Positions 23,575-35,470 of a stretch of 45,565 nucleotides of DNA are shown piece by piece (position 1 is the stretch's first letter; every line of letters begins with the position of its first letter). The DNA is taken from contig PKYA01000045.1 in NCBI GenBank assembly GCA_003133545.1, forward strand, positions 1 to 45,565, read 5' to 3'. The notes beneath the pieces are model-generated. The model was given only the letters and a program-made list of their open reading frames with translations, was not told the DNA's origin and searched no databases. Made by a program: the position numbers and the translations under genes. This DNA comes from Acidimicrobiaceae bacterium (GTDB lineage: Bacteria; Actinomycetota; Acidimicrobiia; Acidimicrobiales; RAAP-2).

Positions 23575-23642
23575 GCCGGGGGCCGTTGCAGGCCGCGCAT
23601 GAGAGCGGGGCGTGCGTGTGCGCGTGACGCCGGCGAATCGCG

Positions 23643-23972
23643 CTACCCCGTCGGCGCACTGCCGGACGGGCCCGTGCCCGCGGGCGGGTGGGACCCGGAA
23701 TGGGTCCCCATGTTGGGGCAGTTCTTGGTGGACCCCGAGGGCGCCGAACCGCTCGAGGAGCCGGACGGGGTCGTGCTGGACGGTGTCGAGCTCGCGGACG
23801 TCGAGCCGGTCGAAGAGCTGCCCGACGTGCCCGATGTGCTCGATGTGCTCGACGGTGTTGTGGTGGACGGCGTCGACGCACTGGTGGCGGCGTCGGCGAG
23901 CAACACCCCTCCCGTGGCCAGGCCACCGGTCAACGCGCTGACGGCGAGCACATTACGGAGACGGAGTTTCAT
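23643..23972 (-). CDS. Secreted Ser/Thr-rich low-complexity protein
   Basis: The 109-aa protein begins with a classical signal peptide (MKLRLRNVLAVSALTGGLATG, cleavage likely near residues 28-30 after ADA) followed by a Ser/Thr/Pro/Gly-rich stretch and a C-terminal part with NCPNMGTHSGS. It is probably exported and may be glycosylated or lie in the wall; function is unknown. A strong AGGAGGAAGG ribosome site (23981-23990) supports ATG 23972. Low complexity means homology would be hard to interpret. It is single, followed by a strong inverted repeat. Confidence 0.7.
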   Translation of the reverse strand: MKLRLRNVLAVSALTGGLATGGVLLADAATSASTPSTTTPSSTSSTSGTSGSSSTGSTSASSTPSSTTPSGSSSGSAPSGSTKNCPNMGTHSGSHPPAGTGPSGSAPTG

Positions 23973-23993
23973 TTCGTTGTCCTTCCTCCTGCA

Positions 23994-24042
23994 CGGGTAC
24001 CGGCCTGCCCTGTTCGCACCGGGCCGGCTGACTGGGTACCCG
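23994..24042 (-). promoter_or_regulatory. Nested inverted repeats upstream of the secreted-protein gene
   Basis: CGGGTACC (23994-24001) pairs with GGTACCCG (24035-24042), and CCGGCC (24000-24005) with GGCCGG (24022-24027); the two pairings share two bases, so they may be alternatives. The structure lies just upstream of the ribosome site of the secreted-protein gene and could be a leader hairpin or operator. Role unproven. Confidence 0.35.
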
Positions 24043-24141
24043 TGTCGCCCCGATCTGAGACGACACCCTCACTGTGCGGGAGTGACCTGTGGGCTGGTCC
24101 ATAGGCACGTGCGGGCGAGGTAGGAATGCCATGCTCGCGGC

Positions 24142-24660
24142 ATGCCAGCCCGCATCCGCGCCGGACGCCGTCAGGACGGCGCCGCCCTCCAAGAGATCGA
24201 ACGGTGGGCGGGCGAGCGCTTCCGCGCGGTGGGCCTCGATCGCGTGGCTGACGACGAACCGCTCTCGCTCGCCTTGCTCGGCCGCTACGCCGACATCGGG
24301 CGGTGCTGGGTGGCGGTCGACTCCGACGACCAACCGGTGGGCTACGCGATCGTCGATGTCGTCGACGGCGCCGCGCACATCGAGCAGATAAGCGTGCGAC
24401 CCGATCTTCAGGGCAGCGGGATCGGGCGTGCCTTGATCGATCGCGTGCGGGCGTGGGCGGCTGCAAATGGGTGCTCAGCCATCACGCTCAGCACCTTCGC
24501 AGACGTCGAGTGGAACGGACCTCTCTACGCTCACCTCGGCTTCGCCGCGATCCCCGAGGGCGACATCGGTCCGGAGCTGCGCGCCCTGCGCGCCGCCGAG
24601 GCGCGGCACGGGCTCGATCCGGCGAGGAGGGTCTGCATGCGAATCGACCTCGAGCCCTGA
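24142..24660 (+). CDS. GNAT-family N-acetyltransferase
   Basis: The 172-aa protein has GNAT motif A for acetyl-CoA binding, VRPDLQGSGIGRALI (about residues 87-101), preceded by the strand HIEQISV, and a C-terminal motif B region with WNGPLYAHLGFAAIPE. Substrate is unknown; such enzymes acetylate antibiotics, amino acids, tRNA-linked or protein amines. It is a single plus-strand gene between two minus-strand units, with 169 bp before it and a long non-coding stretch after it. ATG 24142 fits the family N-terminus (MPARIRAGRRQDG). Confidence 0.85.
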   Translation: MPARIRAGRRQDGAALQEIERWAGERFRAVGLDRVADDEPLSLALLGRYADIGRCWVAVDSDDQPVGYAIVDVVDGAAHIEQISVRPDLQGSGIGRALIDRVRAWAAANGCSAITLSTFADVEWNGPLYAHLGFAAIPEGDIGPELRALRAAEARHGLDPARRVCMRIDLEP

Positions 24661-25047
24661 CAGGCCGGCTCCGCCCGACGCCGGGGCTCTACCCGGCGGC
24701 GCGAGTGGGGCGGACGACAGTGGGAGCGGCGGCAGTGACGAAGAAGCAGCGAGCGGCGGTGCCGAAGACGGTGCCGGCAACGCGGTCCGGGGCCGCGGGA
24801 TGGGCTCGCGATGCGGGTCCCCGGGATCGGGTAACACCCGCACGTGGGCTGCGGCGGCGGCCGGATCTGGCGCGCGCTCGCCCTCGAGGGCGAGGTGGTC
24901 GAGCTGATGCAGGGAACGTCGGCGCCGGAGCCGTCCCGGCGGCTTGGCCAAGCGTCCAGGCGCACCGCTACTCGTCGTCCATCGCTGGTGACGCCGCATC
25001 GGACTCATTTTCGCAGAGCGCGGCGGCGCAGCCGCGGACCGTAATGG
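24661..25047. other. Intergenic region with no supported gene
   Basis: This 387-bp stretch lies between the GNAT gene and the end of thrB (convergent). Open frames exist in several phases because of high GC, but their products are Arg/Pro/Ala/Ser-rich and unlike any family I know. The only structure I note is the hairpin near 25019-25036. It could be a degraded gene, but no conserved motif remains visible. Confidence 0.5.
25019..25036 (-). terminator. Candidate terminator hairpin after thrB
   Basis: CGCGGC (25019-25024) pairs with GCCGCG (25031-25036) around a 6-nt loop, 12 nt past the thrB stop. No T-tract follows on either strand, so it is at best a weak or actinobacterial-style hairpin terminator. 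Confidence 0.35.
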
Positions 25048-25932
25048 TCAGTTGTGCGGCGGCTTGGTTACCGGCAGCTCTGCCGCGTCGCCCATGACAA
25101 GGCCCCGGCGATCGGCATGGCGCACCATGACCCGACCGGACAGCCCCGAGTCATCGAGCGCTGCCTGTGCGCCCGCCCGCACCTTTTCGCTGGCGGCATC
25201 GGCCGCGATAGCGAGCAGGGACGGGCCGGCACCCGACCAGCACGAGGCCAGTGCACCGGCCGCCACCAGCGCGTCGAGGAGCGCCGGAGCCTGCGGGAAC
25301 AGCGCGGCGCGCGCCCGCTGGTGGATGCGGTCGGCGGTGGCGGCCGGTGTCAGCACCGACGGATCGGCCAACCCGGCCAGCAAAAGACCCATCCGCCCGA
25401 GATTGAAGACCGCATCGGCACGTGAGACCGTGCGCGGCAGGACAGCCCTGGACTCTGAGGTGTTCAGGGGGCGATCCGGCACGATGACCACGAAGGCCAA
25501 TTCGTCACTGAGGGGCAGTTGCGCGGTGCAGAACCGGCCGTCGACCGCGGTGGCCGCCACCAGCCCCCCGAAGACGCTCGCCGCCGCGTTCTCCGGGTGC
25601 CCGTCGTGCGCGGCGGCGACGGCGAACGGATCGTCAGCGCCGGCTGCCGCAGCGGCAGCGGCGGCGAGAGCGGCCGATGATCCCAGGCCGCGCGAGACCG
25701 GTATCTGCGAGCGCACGGTCACGGCGATGCGGTCGTGCCCGATGACGCCGGCCGCCACCCGTACCGCCAGGTGCGACGTATCGTCTGCGAGGGCGGCACC
25801 CTCTCCCTCACTGTGGACGCGCAGTGCGGGCGCGGGCTCCACCTCTACCTGGACATAGCAGTCCAGCGCCACGGCAAGTGCGTCGAAGCCTGGCCCTAGG
25901 TTCGCCGACGAGGCCGGAGCTCGGGCGCGCAT
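25048..25932 (-). CDS. thrB: Homoserine kinase
   Basis: ThrB phosphorylates homoserine in threonine synthesis. The 294-aa GHMP kinase starts MRARAPASSANLGPGFDALAVAL, with the N-terminal SSANLGPGFD signature, the ATP-binding PVSRGLGSSAAL (about 77-88) and the C-terminal GAGPSLLAIA segment. The GHMP-family member is identified as ThrB by these motifs and length. ATG 25932 lies 4 nt after the stop of the carboxypeptidase gene, so it is the last gene of the ftsK-dac-thrB unit. thrC and hom are not in the window. Confidence 0.9.
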   Translation of the reverse strand: MRARAPASSANLGPGFDALAVALDCYVQVEVEPAPALRVHSEGEGAALADDTSHLAVRVAAGVIGHDRIAVTVRSQIPVSRGLGSSAALAAAAAAAAGADDPFAVAAAHDGHPENAAASVFGGLVAATAVDGRFCTAQLPLSDELAFVVIVPDRPLNTSESRAVLPRTVSRADAVFNLGRMGLLLAGLADPSVLTPAATADRIHQRARAALFPQAPALLDALVAAGALASCWSGAGPSLLAIAADAASEKVRAGAQAALDDSGLSGRVMVRHADRRGLVMGDAAELPVTKPPHN

Positions 25933-25936
25933 CAGG

Positions 25937-27270
25937 TCACATTAGGCGTTGGAGCACGGAGGGCTTGGGAAGGTACTGGTGCAGCACGACCGGGATCACG
26001 ACGCGCTGCGCGCCCAGCACCGCGACGACGGATCCGACGCGGGTGCCCCGCAATGTGCCCGCGCTGATCGGCCGGCTGGCGACCAGCAGCGTCGCCGCGC
26101 GGAGGCCCGGCCAACTCAAGAAGTCAGCCGCGCCCGCCGCTTCCGCCGCCACCGTGTGGCCGGACACCGTGAAGTGGGCGACCACTTCGCCCCGGTGCAC
26201 CACCGACGTGGCCCCGATGGCCGACGCCACGTGGTTTGCCAGGTTCAGAGCGATGAACCCGGCGTCGACCAGTACGTTCGGGCCCGTCTGTCCCGTCACC
26301 GCGCTGAGGATCAGCACCGCCTCACCGTGCACCCGGCGCACGACGGCCACAACGTCACAGCCACCGGCCGCCGTGGTGAAGCCCGATTTGACCCCGATCA
26401 CCCCCTGGAAGCCGAGCAACGGCGTATAGGTCGAGATCGTGCCGGCCACAGGGAGCGTGACCGAGGACATGTGCACGATGCCGGCGAAGGTGGGGTTCAT
26501 CATGTCGGGCATGGCCACCTTCAACAGGTCGCCCGCTGTGGACTGCGACCCCGCATCGAAGCCGCTGGGGTCGGCGTAGTGCGTGTGCGTCATGCCGAGC
26601 TGCGCGGCGGTCCGGTTCATTTCGGCCACGAAGGCCGCGATGCTCCCGGCATCCCAGCGCGCCAGCGTGTCGGCGAAGTTGTTGGCCGAGTGCACCAAGA
26701 GGCCCTCGAGCAGCTGCCGCTCGGTCAGCACCTCCCCCACGGCGACCTGAGCGTTGGCCTGGTCCTCCACCGTGTCGACGTCGAAGTAGCTCACGTCGGT
26801 CGGGGTCATGGTGATACGTGGTCCATCCTGGCCCGGCAGCAGGGGATGATCGTGGAGAACGACGTAGCCCGTCATCATTTTGGTGAGGCTGGCGACGGGC
26901 ACCGGCGTCTCGGGGCCTGAGGTCACGTCGATGCCGATGGCGGGCACGGCGATGGCCGACTGCCCCGTCAGCGCCCACGGCAGCACCACCGGAGGAGAGT
27001 CCACGGCGAAGCTGGAGGGCATTGTCGTCTTGACGGTGGCGACCGGTTCCGGCGCGTTGAGGCGGAGCTCGGCCGCGAGGGCCGCCACGGTCAGCACCAT
27101 GACGATGAGCAGGAGCACCAGCCGGGCGCGCCCCTTGCGCCGGCGGCGGGATCGGGGACGGGATTGGGCGGCCGGCTTCCTGCCGCGTGGATCCGACCGG
27201 GAGCCGCCGGTGGGGACGAGCGCGTCGAGGCGGAACGGCGCCACCATGACCGGTGGAGGGCCGGGGTCGC

Positions 27271-27274
<4 letters not shown>
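25937..27274 (-). CDS. D-alanyl-D-alanine carboxypeptidase (peptidase S11 / PBP5-like)
   Basis: This family trims the terminal D-Ala of peptidoglycan pentapeptides outside the membrane. The protein (up to 445 aa) has a basic, Arg-rich cytoplasmic N-terminus, one membrane helix (about 50-68), and an S11 domain with Ser129-x2-Lys132 in ASLTKMMTG, S-x-N in HSANNFADTL, and the KSG triad in IGVKSGFTTAAGG. The start is either TTG 27274, overlapping the ftsK stop as TTGA, or ATG 27247. The C-terminal part lacks a clear amphipathic anchor, so the N-terminal helix is the likely anchor. It sits in an operon with ftsK, which fits a role at division. Confidence 0.88.
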
Positions 27275-29628
<2,354 letters not shown>

Positions 29629-29704
29629 GGTGACAGCGAGGTTACTGCCGGCCCCGGGGACTTCGGGGGACACTGCACCGCCCGGCTCACCCGCACGCAC
29701 GCCA

Positions 29705-29733
29705 TTGTGGACCGAACATATGTTCGCTATCCT
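29705..29733 (+). promoter_or_regulatory. LexA-controlled promoter of the Rv2578c-like gene
   Basis: A perfectly palindromic LexA box CGAAC-ATAT-GTTCG (29713-29726) fills the 17-bp spacer between TTGTGG (29705-29710) and TATCCT (29728-29733). The predicted start is around 29740, the GTG itself, implying a leaderless mRNA. The ftsK start lies 85 bp away on the other strand, so LexA could also influence ftsK. Confidence 0.82.
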
Positions 29734-29739
29734 AGCGGC

Positions 29740-30753
29740 GTGACGCTCCGTTGGAAGCTCGCCGACAGCGAGGAGGGCGGCGCCCTCTTCCCCGATGAGC
29801 GGGCAGCAACCCGCCATGTGGGCAAGGGTGCCTACGCCGGGCTGGAGTTCCTCCACGTCAATGCCCGCACCATCATCAACACCGTCCCGGCCGAGAGCCT
29901 CGTCCCGTTCCGGCACACCATCAATTGCTATAGGGGTTGCAGTCATGCGTGTGTTTACTGCTTTGCCCGGCCCACGCACGAGTACCTGGGGCTCGACATC
30001 GGGGAGGACTTCGAAAAGCGGATCGTGGTCAAGGTCAACGCCGTCGAGCGGCTGCAGGCCGAGCTGCGCGCACCGAAGTGGTCCGGGGAACCCATCGCGA
30101 TGGGCACCAATACGGACCCGTACCAACACGCCGAGGGCAAGTACCACCTCACCCGCGGCGTCGTCGAGGTCCTGGCGGCCGCCCGCAACCCGTTCAGCCT
30201 CTTGACCAAGTCCACCCTCATCCTGCGCGACACCGAGATCCTGGCCGCCGCGGCGCAGCGGACGGAAGTGGCAGTGAACTTCTCCATCGGCTGTCTCGAT
30301 CGCGCCGTCTGCAAGCTCACCGAGCCCGGCACGCCCCCGCCGGACCAGCGGATCGCCGCCCTGCACAAGCTGACGGATGCAGGCATCGCGTGCGGTGTCC
30401 TGGTGGCGCCGGTGTTGCCCGGGCTCTCGGACACCGACGCGCAGCTCCGGGCCGTCGTGCGCGCCGCGGCCGAGGCGGGGGCGGTTTCGATCAGCGGCCT
30501 GGCGTTGCACCTGCGCGGCAGCGTGCGCGCGCACTACCTGACCTGGCTCGAGGGCGTGCGGCCCGACCTCTCGGCGTTGCACCGGGCACGCTTTCGCCAT
30601 GGCGCCTACCAGGAGCAGAGCGAGCAGGACCGGGTGGCCGAGATCGTCCGCAGCGAGGCGCAGCGCTGCGGCGTGACCGGCCGCGCCCCTTACGCGCGGC
30701 GCACGCCGATTGAGGTCGCGCCGGCGCAGACGGCGCAGCTCAGATTACTCTGA
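29740..30753 (+). CDS. Rv2578c-family radical SAM protein
   Basis: The 337-aa protein has the radical SAM cluster motif C67-x3-C71-x2-C74 in NCYRGCSHACVYCFARPTH, with an extra Cys63, and downstream IAMGTNTDPYQHAEGKY and NPFSLLTKSTLILRD, features of the SplB-like Rv2578c family. SplB repairs spore photoproduct in Bacillus, but the reaction of the actinobacterial family is not established. GTG 29740 is chosen because the LexA-boxed promoter predicts transcription starting there; the open frame continues upstream through the promoter. SOS control suggests a DNA- or damage-related role. Confidence 0.85.
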   Translation: MTLRWKLADSEEGGALFPDERAATRHVGKGAYAGLEFLHVNARTIINTVPAESLVPFRHTINCYRGCSHACVYCFARPTHEYLGLDIGEDFEKRIVVKVNAVERLQAELRAPKWSGEPIAMGTNTDPYQHAEGKYHLTRGVVEVLAAARNPFSLLTKSTLILRDTEILAAAAQRTEVAVNFSIGCLDRAVCKLTEPGTPPPDQRIAALHKLTDAGIACGVLVAPVLPGLSDTDAQLRAVVRAAAEAGAVSISGLALHLRGSVRAHYLTWLEGVRPDLSALHRARFRHGAYQEQSEQDRVAEIVRSEAQRCGVTGRAPYARRTPIEVAPAQTAQLRLL

Positions 30754-30780
30754 CCGCCTGCTGGTCCACCGTGAGGGAAC

Positions 30781-32469
30781 TCAGACCATCAGGACGACGG
30801 GGACGATCATCGGTCGCCGGCGGGTGCGCTCACCCACGAACCGCCCCAAAGCCTTGCGCGCATGCCGGCTGAGCACCTCGCTGTCGCGGGCCCCGTCGCG
30901 CAGCGCCTGGGTGACCGCGTCGCCGACCACGTCGCTGGCTTCGCCCAGGAGCTCCTCGGCCTCGGGCGCATGCACCCACCCCCGGGTCTCGATCACCGGG
31001 GCGCAGCTCAGCGCGCCCTGATGGGGATCGACGGTCACTACCACCATCACCACACCTTCCTCGGCCAGCTTCTGGCGGTCGCGCAAAACGCCGTGGCCGA
31101 TGTCACCCACGGTGCCGTCGACGTAGACATAGCCGGCCGGCACGTGTCCGTCACGGGTGATGCCACTGGCCCGCAGTTGCACGACATCGCCGTCCTCGCA
31201 CAGGAGCACCTTCGCCGGGTCTATCCCCATGGACAGGCCGAGCCGGGCGTGATGCACCAGGTGGCGATACTCGCCGTGCACCGGCACGAAGCACTCGGGA
31301 CGGGTCACCGCCATGAGAGTCTGCAGCTCGCCCTGACGGGCATGGCCACTGACATGGACCGCTTCGGCACCCGAGTGGATGACCTCGGCGCCGCGCCGGT
31401 ACAACTCGTCGATCACGCGCCCGACCGACCATTCGTTGCCGGGTATGGGGTGCGCGCTGATCACCACCACGTCCCCCTCCCCCACCCGCAGCCACTTGTT
31501 GTCGCCCGTTGCCATCAAGGAGAGCGCAGACATGGGCTCTCCTTGCGATCCGGTGGAGATCACGCACATCTGGCCGGGCGGCACGGTGTCGACGTCCTCG
31601 ATGTCGACCAGGCCACCCTTCGGCACGGTGATGATGCCGAGCCGGGTGCCCAGTTCCACGTTCTTGCCCATGGAGCGCCCCAGGGTGGCCACCTTGCGCC
31701 CGCTGGCATCGGCCGCGTCGATGATCTGCTGGATGCGGTGCATGTGGCTGGCGAAGCAGGCCACGATGATGCGCTTCCCCGGCTTGGAGGCGAGCACCCG
31801 CCGCAGGGTCACCCCGACGGTGGACTCCGACTGGGTGAACCCGGGCTCTTCGGCGTTGGTGGAGTCCGACAGGAGTAGCCGCACGCCTTCGGTACGGGCC
31901 AACTCCCCCATGCGCGACAGGTCGGTGCGACGGCCGTCCACCGGCTGCAGGTCGAGCTTGAAGTCGCCCGAGTGGAGGATGACCCCCTGCGGCGTGTGGA
32001 AGGCGATGGCGAAGGCATTGGGCACCGAGTGGGTGACCGGGATGAACTCCACGTCGCACGGGCCGATGCGCCGTCGTTCCCCGTCCTTTACCGCGATGAA
32101 GTCCGTGCGGTCGCCGAGCCCGGCTTCTTCGACACGGTGCCGGGCCAGGCCGACCGTCAACTCTGACCCGTAGATGGGGGCCTGCAGATCCCGCAACAGG
32201 TAGGCCAGGCCGCCGGTGTGGTCCTCGTGACCGTGGGTGAGAACGATGCCGTCCACCCGGTCGGCCCGCTCGCGCAGATACGTGAACTCGGGCAGGACCA
32301 GGTCGACGCCGGGCATGTCGGGATCGGGGAACATGATCCCGCAGTCGAGAACGATGATGCGCCCGTCAACCTCGATGCAGGCGCAATTGCGGCCGATCTC
32401 CCCCAGGCCGCCCAGAAAGACAACGCGGACCGGTGAGGCCTTGGGCCGTGACTTCAGTCGCTCAGCCAA
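30781..32469 (-). CDS. rnj: Ribonuclease J
   Basis: RNase J is a metallo-beta-lactamase/beta-CASP nuclease with endonuclease and 5'-3' exonuclease activity in RNA maturation and decay. The 562-aa protein has the HxHxDH motif LTHGHEDHTGG (H79, H81, D83, H84), DSTNAEEPG, beta-CASP segments (ACFASHMHRIQQII; STGSQGEPMSAL) and the C-terminal HVSGHARQGEL with its metal His, followed by a C-terminal domain. Start TTG 32469 overlaps the dapA end by 8 bp and gives the usual length; no other start codon precedes the first beta-strand. The dapA-rnj order matches M. tuberculosis. Confidence 0.94.
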   Translation of the reverse strand: MAERLKSRPKASPVRVVFLGGLGEIGRNCACIEVDGRIIVLDCGIMFPDPDMPGVDLVLPEFTYLRERADRVDGIVLTHGHEDHTGGLAYLLRDLQAPIYGSELTVGLARHRVEEAGLGDRTDFIAVKDGERRRIGPCDVEFIPVTHSVPNAFAIAFHTPQGVILHSGDFKLDLQPVDGRRTDLSRMGELARTEGVRLLLSDSTNAEEPGFTQSESTVGVTLRRVLASKPGKRIIVACFASHMHRIQQIIDAADASGRKVATLGRSMGKNVELGTRLGIITVPKGGLVDIEDVDTVPPGQMCVISTGSQGEPMSALSLMATGDNKWLRVGEGDVVVISAHPIPGNEWSVGRVIDELYRRGAEVIHSGAEAVHVSGHARQGELQTLMAVTRPECFVPVHGEYRHLVHHARLGLSMGIDPAKVLLCEDGDVVQLRASGITRDGHVPAGYVYVDGTVGDIGHGVLRDRQKLAEEGVVMVVVTVDPHQGALSCAPVIETRGWVHAPEAEELLGEASDVVGDAVTQALRDGARDSEVLSRHARKALGRFVGERTRRRPMIVPVVLMV

Positions 32470-33391
32470 GCGGTTGGACCGTTGCGGTCGGAGGGCCGAA
32501 GGCGGCCAGGATCTTGGCCGCCTGGGACTCGAGTTCGGAGGAGGACCGGCCCATCGGCAGCCGGCACTGCCCGACGCGCAGTCCCATCGCCCGGCAGATC
32601 GCCTTGGCCGGGATGGGGTTGGGGAACTCGTCGCTGGACTGGAAGTCGATGGCATCGAGGAGCTGGGCGTTGCCGGCGATGGCACCGGCCAGGTCGCCGC
32701 TAAGGAAGGCCTCGATCACGGCCTTGATCTGGGGCCCCACCCAGTGCGCGGCCACGCTGATGACGCCGACGGCGCCGACGGCGAGCAGGGGCAACGTCAT
32801 GACGTCGTCGCCGCTGTAGATCTCGAATCCCGAGGGCACCCGGGCGGCCAGGTGCGCCGTGCCGGCCGGGTCACCGGCGGCATCCTTGAGGGCCACGATG
32901 GCCGGCACGTCGTGGGCCAGGCGCAACAGGGTGGGGCCGGCGATGCGGCGCCCGGTCCGGACCGGGATGTCGTAGAGCGCCACCGGCAGCCCGCCGGCCG
33001 CCTCGGCCACGGCGCGGAAATGTTCGTAGAGGCCCGACTGGGAGGGGCGGTTGTAGTACGGCGTCACGACCAGCACGCCGTCGACTCCGCACGTCGCCGC
33101 CAGTGTGGTCATTTTGATGGAGTGCGCCGTGTCGTTCGATCCGGTGCCGGCGACGACGGGGACGGTGACCGCTCCCGCCACGGCACGCCACAGGTCACAC
33201 TTCTCCTCGTCGGTGAGGACGGAGCTCTCCCCGGTGGAGCCGCTCAGGACCAGGCCGTCGCTGCCGTGCGCGGCCAACCAGCGGGCGAGCTCGACGGCGG
33301 CGTCAATATCGAGGGCCCCGGCGTCGTCGAAGGGGGTCACCATGGCGGTGACCACCCGCCCGAAGCGTGGCGGGTCGGGCAACGTGCTCAT
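32462..33391 (-). CDS. dapA: 4-hydroxy-tetrahydrodipicolinate synthase
   Basis: DapA condenses aspartate semialdehyde with pyruvate, the first step of the DAP pathway. The 309-aa TIM-barrel protein shows VTAMVTPF, LVLSGSTGESSVLTDEEK, the catalytic Tyr140 in ALYDIPVRTG, and Schiff-base Lys169 in IVALKDAAGD. Start ATG 33391. It lies 60 bp after the diiron gene stop and overlaps rnj. All diagnostic residues are present. Confidence 0.95.
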   Translation of the reverse strand: MSTLPDPPRFGRVVTAMVTPFDDAGALDIDAAVELARWLAAHGSDGLVLSGSTGESSVLTDEEKCDLWRAVAGAVTVPVVAGTGSNDTAHSIKMTTLAATCGVDGVLVVTPYYNRPSQSGLYEHFRAVAEAAGGLPVALYDIPVRTGRRIAGPTLLRLAHDVPAIVALKDAAGDPAGTAHLAARVPSGFEIYSGDDVMTLPLLAVGAVGVISVAAHWVGPQIKAVIEAFLSGDLAGAIAGNAQLLDAIDFQSSDEFPNPIPAKAICRAMGLRVGQCRLPMGRSSSELESQAAKILAAFGPPTATVQPLG

Positions 33392-33451
33392 TGGCGTTTC
33401 ACGCTACCAGCCGCCCCCCAGCCCCGAGGGAGAACCGCGGCCGGCGCGGCG

Positions 33452-34608
<1,157 letters not shown>

Positions 34609-34612
<4 letters not shown>

Positions 34613-35355
34613 TGCACTGCCCCCTTGGTGGTGTTGGTTGGCGAACCGGGTCGGATCGAACGGATGGGTGTCGGGCCGGGTGCATCATCGGTGGAGGCAC
34701 GCAGGGCCAGGATCCCCGGCAACACGAAGGTGCGCACGAGCGCCCGGGTGTCGGCCGGATCGGCCAGGTCGGTGTCCGGCGCGGGATCGGCCATGTAGGC
34801 GAAGACGATGCGCACCGCCCACTCGGCGGCTCGGGCGGCCTGGTCCGGCGAGAGCCAGCGGGCAAAGAACGGGGCGGCGAAGTCGCCGGCGGCGAAGAGG
34901 ATCCGGTCCATGTCGGCGAAGGTCAGCCGGGGCAGGATCACGCCGGGCTCGTGTGCCAGCAGGTAGGCCAGCGCGGCGTGCCCACCGAGCCGACGGGCGG
35001 CTTCGACCATCCCCGCCACCAGGACGTCCTCGAGGTCCGTGGCCTCGCCCATCACGACGGCCAGTGAGGAGAACAGGCGCGCCACCTCGGTCTCCGTGAC
35101 CGCCGCCACGATGGCGTCCTTCCCGCCGGGGAACGTGCGGTAGACGGTGGCCCGGGAGAACGTGGCCTGCCGGGCGATGTCGTCCACCGTGGTCTTGCCG
35201 AGCCCCTGGCGCGCCATGCAGGCCAGGGCCGCGTCGACGATGCGGACCCGGGTCGACGAGCGATCATCGGCGCCCAGGTGGTGGAGGGTCTTCCGGCCCT
35301 GACCGGGGTCGCTCAGGGGTCGCAGCTGGGACGTTGCGCTGGACACTTGCACCAC
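34609..35355 (-). CDS. TetR-family regulator of the diiron operon
   Basis: The 248-aa protein has an N-terminal extension, then a TetR helix-turn-helix (TTVDDIARQATFSRATVYRTFPGGKDAI, about residues 55-82) and a ligand-binding domain containing AHEPGVILPRLTFADMD. It is paralogous to the TetR protein at 36319-36876, sharing EP-x-ILPRLT in the ligand domain and a similar C-terminal helix. GTG 35355 lies 6 nt after a CATAAT -10 box, so the mRNA may be leaderless. It probably represses its own operon through the adjacent inverted repeat. Confidence 0.85.
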
Positions 35356-35389
35356 TGAAACATTATGGCGCTTTTTGTCTCAGTGTCAA
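35354..35389 (-). promoter_or_regulatory. Promoter and candidate TetR operator
   Basis: On the minus strand TTGACA (35389-35384), a 16-bp spacer and CATAAT (35367-35362) form a near-consensus promoter ending 6 nt before GTG 35355. Imperfect inverted half-sites ACTGAAAC (35354-35361) and GTCTCAGT (35377-35384), one mismatch apart, flank the -10 and overlap the -35, a position suited to autorepression. The operator is inferred from symmetry. Confidence 0.65.
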
Positions 35390-35425
35390 CCACCCGTGCG
35401 ACCGCCACAAGACGGCGGTGGCGAG

Positions 35426-35466
35426 TTCAGGCGACAGCGACAGCGAAGGCGACAGCGACAGCGAAA
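35426..35466. repeat. Short GCGACA-type tandem repeat in the gap after the rhomboid gene
   Basis: The segment contains an approximate 18-bp unit GCGACAGCGACAGCGAAG present nearly twice, itself built of GCGACA hexamers. It lies between the rhomboid stop and the TetR promoter and codes for nothing I can support. Confidence 0.6.
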
Positions 35467-35470
35467 ATGC

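Noticed and set aside
24661..25047. Possible degraded gene in the long gap before thrB
   Set aside because: All frames give Arg/Pro/Ser-rich products without motifs; I cannot tell a pseudogene from spacer.
29629..30600. N-terminal extension of ftsK to 30600
   Set aside because: It would run antisense through the radical SAM gene and the LexA-boxed promoter.
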